Source of the DNA: Unio delphinus
Taxonomy: Eukaryota > Mollusca > Bivalvia > Unionida > Unionidae
NCBI GenBank assembly: GCA_029339505.1
Contig: JAQISU010000081.1
Coordinates: 19,254,501-19,318,500, forward strand
DNA length: 64,000 nucleotides
Reading direction: 5' to 3'
This document shows, piece after piece, positions 1 to 64,000 of this stretch. The stretch's first letter is position 1, and every line of letters starts with the position of its first letter. Made by a program: the position numbers and the translations under genes. Under the pieces are notes generated by a model, which saw nothing but the letters and a program-made list of their open reading frames with translations, did no database searches and had not been told where the DNA came from.

Positions 1-64000
<64,000 letters not shown>

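Overview
This is a eukaryotic window, almost certainly animal and probably a mollusc (a bivalve or gastropod would fit). The reasons are an AT-rich sequence, short GT-AG exons in long introns, tRNA-derived SINEs, a LINE 3' end with an ATT-repeat tail, several cut-and-paste transposon families and many minisatellites. The taxon is inferred, not proven.

The whole window appears to lie inside one very long gene on the minus strand, which runs off both ends. I delimited 44 exons (42 complete, 2 cut by the window edges), read 5' to 3' from high to low coordinates. Joined they give about 2,267 residues with no stop codon, about 22 tandem cadherin repeats. All 43 introns are phase 0, and every repeat is built from two alternating exon types. 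A 'linker' exon (59-65 codons) carries the end of one repeat and the start of the next. A 'core' exon (39-49 codons) carries the middle. No signal peptide, EGF/LamG domain, transmembrane segment or cytoplasmic tail is in the window.

The repeats are atypical. The DxNDNxP calcium-linker motif is replaced by an N-R-N-x-N-x-P-type motif, LDRE is missing, and only DxD and part of the N-terminal acidic motif remain. Successive repeats alternate between two subtypes, which suggests growth by duplication of a two-repeat, four-exon block.

The introns hold the rest. At 254-4577 a hAT element with a broken transposase sits inside a pogo/Tigger-like element, with an exact 8-bp target duplication. Other elements are a piggyBac-like relic (8130-9350), three more pogo/Tigger-like elements (12967-14221, 34003-35457, 53996-55468), a small MITE (29380-29590), LINE fragments (14460-14790, 32820-33107) and several SINE pieces. 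Minisatellites have units of 55 bp (7.5 kb), 31 bp (11.1-11.8 kb), 30 bp (24.1-24.8 kb), 53 bp (38.4-42.6 kb, about 80 copies) and 45-46 bp (59.4-61.5 kb). No tRNA gene, rRNA, CRISPR array or independent host gene was found.
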